Position numbers and translations under genes: made by a program. The notes beneath the pieces are model-generated. The model made no database searches. It was not told where the DNA came from and was given only the letters and a program-made list of their open reading frames with translations. From NCBI GenBank assembly GCA_947456315.1, contig CANGRU010000066.1, positions 1 through 7,773 on the forward strand: a stretch of DNA of 7,773 nucleotides, written 5' to 3'. The stretch is from Beijerinckiaceae bacterium. GTDB lineage: Bacteria > Pseudomonadota > Alphaproteobacteria > Rhizobiales > Beijerinckiaceae. Shown here in pieces: positions 5,509 through 7,773 of the stretch (the stretch's first letter is position 1; each line of letters begins with the position of its first letter).

Positions 5509-5768
5509 CGTGGCTGCCTTCTTTCTTGTTGCTTAGCCGCTCTTGGGGCATGCGACTCTGTGGCCAGAACTGAAGCTAGACTAAAGTCACGGTCCCAAAA
5601 GGTAAATATCTGGGCGGTGGGACGATGAGCCATCCCACCCGAACAGGGGGGCTGTTGACAGGCAGAGCCCTTTTCCACGACCATGCCGCCACTTTCGGCT
5701 AAGCCCGCCCACACGGGCGAAAAGACAAAAATGGCCGGATTCGAGGAAATGACCGGGAGATTTCAGAC
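5509..5768. promoter_or_regulatory. Divergent promoter region between the bicupin gene and the second receptor gene
   Basis: This 260-bp gap has no gene and must carry promoters in both directions. It contains an exact nine-base inverted pair 156 bases apart (GCTTAGCCG at 5531-5539, CGGCTAAGC at 5696-5704), a dyad GGTGGGA-N10-TCCCACC (5616-5639) near its middle, and a small hairpin CGCCC-ACAC-GGGCG (5706-5719) in the likely leader of the receptor. The dyads are candidates for regulator sites; which protein binds is unknown. A minus-strand promoter could not be placed firmly. Confidence 0.5.
5655..5684 (+). promoter_or_regulatory. Possible sigma70 promoter of the second receptor gene
   Basis: TTGACA (5655-5660) is a perfect -35 element. 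With an 18-base spacer the -10 would be GACCAT (5679-5684), matching three of six positions. Transcription would begin near 5691, leaving a leader of about 78 bases. The weak -10 suggests activator dependence. Confidence 0.35.
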
Positions 5769-6791
5769 ATGACTTTCGCTTCACGGCTTCTGGCCGCAGG
5801 CGCTCTGGCTGCCACAGCAGCCTTCGCACAGACCCCTGCCCAAGCCCAGTCGGGTGAGTTTTACGCCGGCAAGACCCTCACCATGATCATCGGCTTTGGC
5901 CCGGGTGGCGGCTATGATCTGTGGGGCCGCACCGTGGTGCGCCACATCGTCAATCATCTGCCGGGCAAGCCCACGGGTGTGCCGCAGAATATGCCGGGTG
6001 CCGGCAGCTATGCTGCAGCCGCCAATATTTACAATATCGCGCCCAAGGACGGCACGGTGATGGCGATCATCGCGCGTGACGCGGCACTTGGCCCGCTCAC
6101 CGGCGCTGAAGGCGCGCGTTTCGATCCGCTGAAAATCAACTGGATTGGCACGCCCACCACCGAAACCAATGTCTGCATCGCGCGCACCGGCGCCGATGTG
6201 CAGACGGTCGATGATATCTACAAGAAGACCTTGATTGTGGGCGATACGGGGGCTGGCACAGGCACGCGCTCTTATCCCAAGGCGCTCACAGAATTGCTGG
6301 GCATGAAGTTCAAGCTGATCGCCGGCTTCCCGTCCTCATCCGATGTGTTTCTTGCCATGGAGCGCGGCGAAGTCGATGGCATTTGCGAGTCGCTTGATAG
6401 CGTGAAGGGCAAGCGCCCTGACTGGATCCCGAACAACAAGGTGAAAATCCTGTTCCAGGGCGGCGTTGAGCCGAGCCACGAATTGCCGGGCGTGCCCTTC
6501 ATCAACAATCTCGCCAAGACCGAGCAGCAGAAGCAGGAAATCACCTTCCTCTATGCAGGCCAGGGCATCGGCCGTCCGTTCGTGGCGCCTCCGGGCCTGA
6601 CGCCCGAGCGCCTCGCCATGATGCGCAAAGCCTTTATGGACACGATGAAAGATCCGGAGTTTTTGGCTGACGCCAAACGCCAGAAGCTTGACGTTGATCC
6701 GGAAGATGGCGAGCACCTGGAAAAGCTGATCCGCCAGATTTACGCAACGCCCAAGCCGATCGTCGAGAAGATCGGCGAGCTCATCAAGTAA
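5769..6791 (+). CDS. Bug/TctC-type tripartite tricarboxylate transporter substrate-binding protein (second copy)
   Basis: The 340-residue product is a periplasmic receptor with an Ala-rich signal peptide cut near AQA (residue 26). Family motifs are TMIIGFGPGGGYDLWGR (38-54), VPQNMPGAGSYAAAANIYNI (71-90), APKDGT (91-96), FLAMERGEVDGIC (194-206) and FMDTMKDPEFLADAKRQKLD (289-308). The PGGGYD loop and the hydrophobic-acidic binding cleft are those of Bug/TctC receptors for carboxylates. Two Cys (136, 206) could form a disulphide. Compared with the first copy, motif order is identical but most ligand-contacting loops differ, so different ligands are plausible. GGGAG lies nine bases before the ATG, giving acceptable support for the start. 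It is divergent from the bicupin gene and is followed by a strong terminator, so it is probably transcribed alone. Confidence 0.92.
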   Translation: MTFASRLLAAGALAATAAFAQTPAQAQSGEFYAGKTLTMIIGFGPGGGYDLWGRTVVRHIVNHLPGKPTGVPQNMPGAGSYAAAANIYNIAPKDGTVMAIIARDAALGPLTGAEGARFDPLKINWIGTPTTETNVCIARTGADVQTVDDIYKKTLIVGDTGAGTGTRSYPKALTELLGMKFKLIAGFPSSSDVFLAMERGEVDGICESLDSVKGKRPDWIPNNKVKILFQGGVEPSHELPGVPFINNLAKTEQQKQEITFLYAGQGIGRPFVAPPGLTPERLAMMRKAFMDTMKDPEFLADAKRQKLDVDPEDGEHLEKLIRQIYATPKPIVEKIGELIK

Positions 6792-6816
6792 AAGCTTTCG
6801 CTTTTAAAAAAACGAC

Positions 6817-6848
6817 ATGGCGTCAGCTCCGGCTGGCGCCATTTTTAT
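6817..6848. terminator. Bidirectional intrinsic terminator between convergent genes
   Basis: ATGGCGTCAGC (6817-6827) and GCTGGCGCCAT (6832-6842) pair over 11 bases (one G-T pair) around TCCG. A T run follows on the plus strand (6842-6848), ending receptor transcription, and TTTTTTT follows on the minus strand (complement of 6806-6812), ending the hydrolase gene. A smaller hairpin AAAAGC-TTTC-GCTTTT lies at about 6791-6805. Confidence 0.85.
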
Positions 6849-6854
6849 GTTTTG

Positions 6855-7532
6855 TCACGCAGGCGTGTCGCTCATCAAAGCCGTCAGTTCGTCCAGCGAG
6901 ACAACGGAGGCATATTTCGCATCCATGTCGAAGAGATTGGCGGCATGGGCAAAGGGCGAGCGATCAAAGCAACAATCATCCACCACGAATGTCGCAAAGC
7001 CGTTGGAAAAGCCATCGACCACCGAGGCGCGCACACAGCCCGATGTCGAGACACCACAAAACACCAATGTGTCGACCTTCTTCTGCACGAGATAAGACAG
7101 AAGCGGTGTCTGGAAAAAGGCAGAGGCGCGCGTCTTGCCCAATACCCACTCGCCAGCGCGCGGGGTTACGGGATCGGGAAAATCATTGGCACGCGGGGGC
7201 GGCGCTTTGCTGCGTTTCGATTTGGTCGCCTTGCCGGCGAAGGGGACATTATCTTCAGCCGCACGTGTGAAAATGATGGGGCTCTGGCGTGTGCGAAACT
7301 GCTCGATGAGACGCACAATCTTGGGCATGGTCTCCCACGACACAGGACCACAGGCCGAGCCGAAGGTCGCAATGGATTCCTCCAGCGTCTGCCCTTCAAA
7401 GCCCGTGAAGGCGAAGGTCACATCCACAACAACCAATGCGGGATTTTTCCCGAGCGTCATATCGGTCAGAAAGCCCGCGCTGCGATAGGTCGCCAGCTCG
7501 GAGGCCGGGATTTGTTTCATCCAGTCTTTCAT
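6855..7532 (-). CDS. Isochorismatase-family cysteine hydrolase, N-carbamoylsarcosine amidase-like
   Basis: The 225-residue cytosolic product has the isochorismatase-like alpha/beta fold and its triad: Asp37 in ALVVVDVTFAF, Lys133 in LGKTRASAF and Cys166 in CGVSTSGCVRAS. The GVSTSGCVRA motif is the hallmark of the N-carbamoylsarcosine amidase/maleamate amidase branch, so cleavage of an amide or carbamoyl bond is more likely than true isochorismatase activity. A basic Lys/Arg/Pro-rich insert (about 101-115, KATKSKRSKAPPPR) precedes the lysine and is unusual in its density. The start is ATG at 7532, with GGGGGA seven bases upstream; a TTG five codons earlier has no ribosome site. It converges on the second receptor. 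A catabolic role shared with the receptors and bicupin, for example on a nitrogen-containing aromatic, is inference. Confidence 0.88.
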   Translation of the reverse strand: MKDWMKQIPASELATYRSAGFLTDMTLGKNPALVVVDVTFAFTGFEGQTLEESIATFGSACGPVSWETMPKIVRLIEQFRTRQSPIIFTRAAEDNVPFAGKATKSKRSKAPPPRANDFPDPVTPRAGEWVLGKTRASAFFQTPLLSYLVQKKVDTLVFCGVSTSGCVRASVVDGFSNGFATFVVDDCCFDRSPFAHAANLFDMDAKYASVVSLDELTALMSDTPA

Positions 7533-7773
7533 CGCGATATCCCCCAAGCATCAGTAAAGTCTTATGTTTTTCTTGATGAACGTCTCTTGCACCCAAGATT
7601 GCGGCGAAAGCGGCACAAAGACAATCCACCCTCACAACGTCACCTATTCACGCTCTTCACACAGATTTTGTTGCAAGAGCGAGACCCCGCCTTGTGTCTT
7701 GTGCTGCAAAGCCATAGTTTCATGCCCAGACATTTGCTTTTATTTTTTTCAAAAAATCGGATTTTTGAATGAG
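7533..7773. other. Noncoding right end, probable promoter zone of the cysteine hydrolase gene
   Basis: I find no gene with a ribosome site or recognisable product in this gap. It is more AT-rich than the coding sequence, especially from 7733 on, and should hold the minus-strand promoter of the hydrolase gene, but no clear -35/-10 pair stands out. At the edge TTCAAAAA-ATCGGA-TTTTTGAA (7748-7769) forms an eight-base-pair hairpin. A minus-strand frame open at the edge ends after 17 codons at about 7720 and could be the tail of a neighbouring gene, but this is too short to judge. Confidence 0.35.

Noticed and set aside
7748..7769. Edge hairpin TTCAAAAA-ATCGGA-TTTTTGAA as a terminator of an upstream minus-strand gene
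   Set aside because: The stem is AT-rich and weak and is followed on the minus strand by A rather than T; the window ends before the context can be judged.
6852..7772. Long plus-strand open frame (about 306 codons) opposite the cysteine hydrolase gene
   Set aside because: It lies antisense to a gene with an intact catalytic triad, has no ribosome site, and its translation shows no recognisable domain and an Arg/His/Gly-rich composition typical of a shadow frame.

Overview
The window looks like an ordinary chromosomal stretch of an alphaproteobacterium, probably a Hyphomicrobiales/Rhizobiales-type organism. This is an inference from moderately GC-rich coding sequence, strong GGAG-type ribosome binding sites, and two Bug/TctC-type solute receptors next to a cupin and an isochorismatase-like hydrolase. 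No rRNA, tRNA, CRISPR array, insertion sequence or phage gene was seen.

Left part (1-2215). The window opens inside a plus-strand gene whose C-terminal part resembles CsgG/FlgT-like outer-membrane assembly proteins. A DoxX-family membrane protein follows on the plus strand and ends at a strong hairpin shared tail-to-tail with a minus-strand gene. Three small minus-strand genes come next: a secreted protein with six cysteines after its signal peptide, a 44-residue single-span peptide, and a DUF1330 protein.

Middle (2216-5508). Three minus-strand genes lie in line: a bicupin protein with gentisate-dioxygenase-like metal ligands (5508 to 4312), a Bug/TctC periplasmic receptor (4242 to 3211) and an exported alpha/beta hydrolase (3169 to 2474). 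A terminator stands between the bicupin and the receptor. It overlaps a second possible hairpin that contains the receptor's Shine-Dalgarno region, so the two structures exclude each other and could set receptor expression. Between the hydrolase and the DUF1330 gene, the plus strand carries a small-RNA-like array of hairpins ending in a canonical intrinsic terminator with no plus-strand protein gene to serve.

Right part (5509-7773). A 260-bp divergent promoter region separates the bicupin from a second Bug/TctC receptor on the plus strand. That receptor converges on a cysteine hydrolase of the isochorismatase/N-carbamoylsarcosine amidase type, with a good bidirectional terminator between them. 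The last 240 bases hold no gene I can support.

Reading as a whole. Two receptors, a likely ring-cleaving or related cupin enzyme, a secreted hydrolase and an amide-type hydrolase suggest a small uptake-and-breakdown cluster for an organic acid or aromatic/N-heterocyclic compound. The substrate cannot be named from sequence. The TctA/TctB membrane partners are not in this window.
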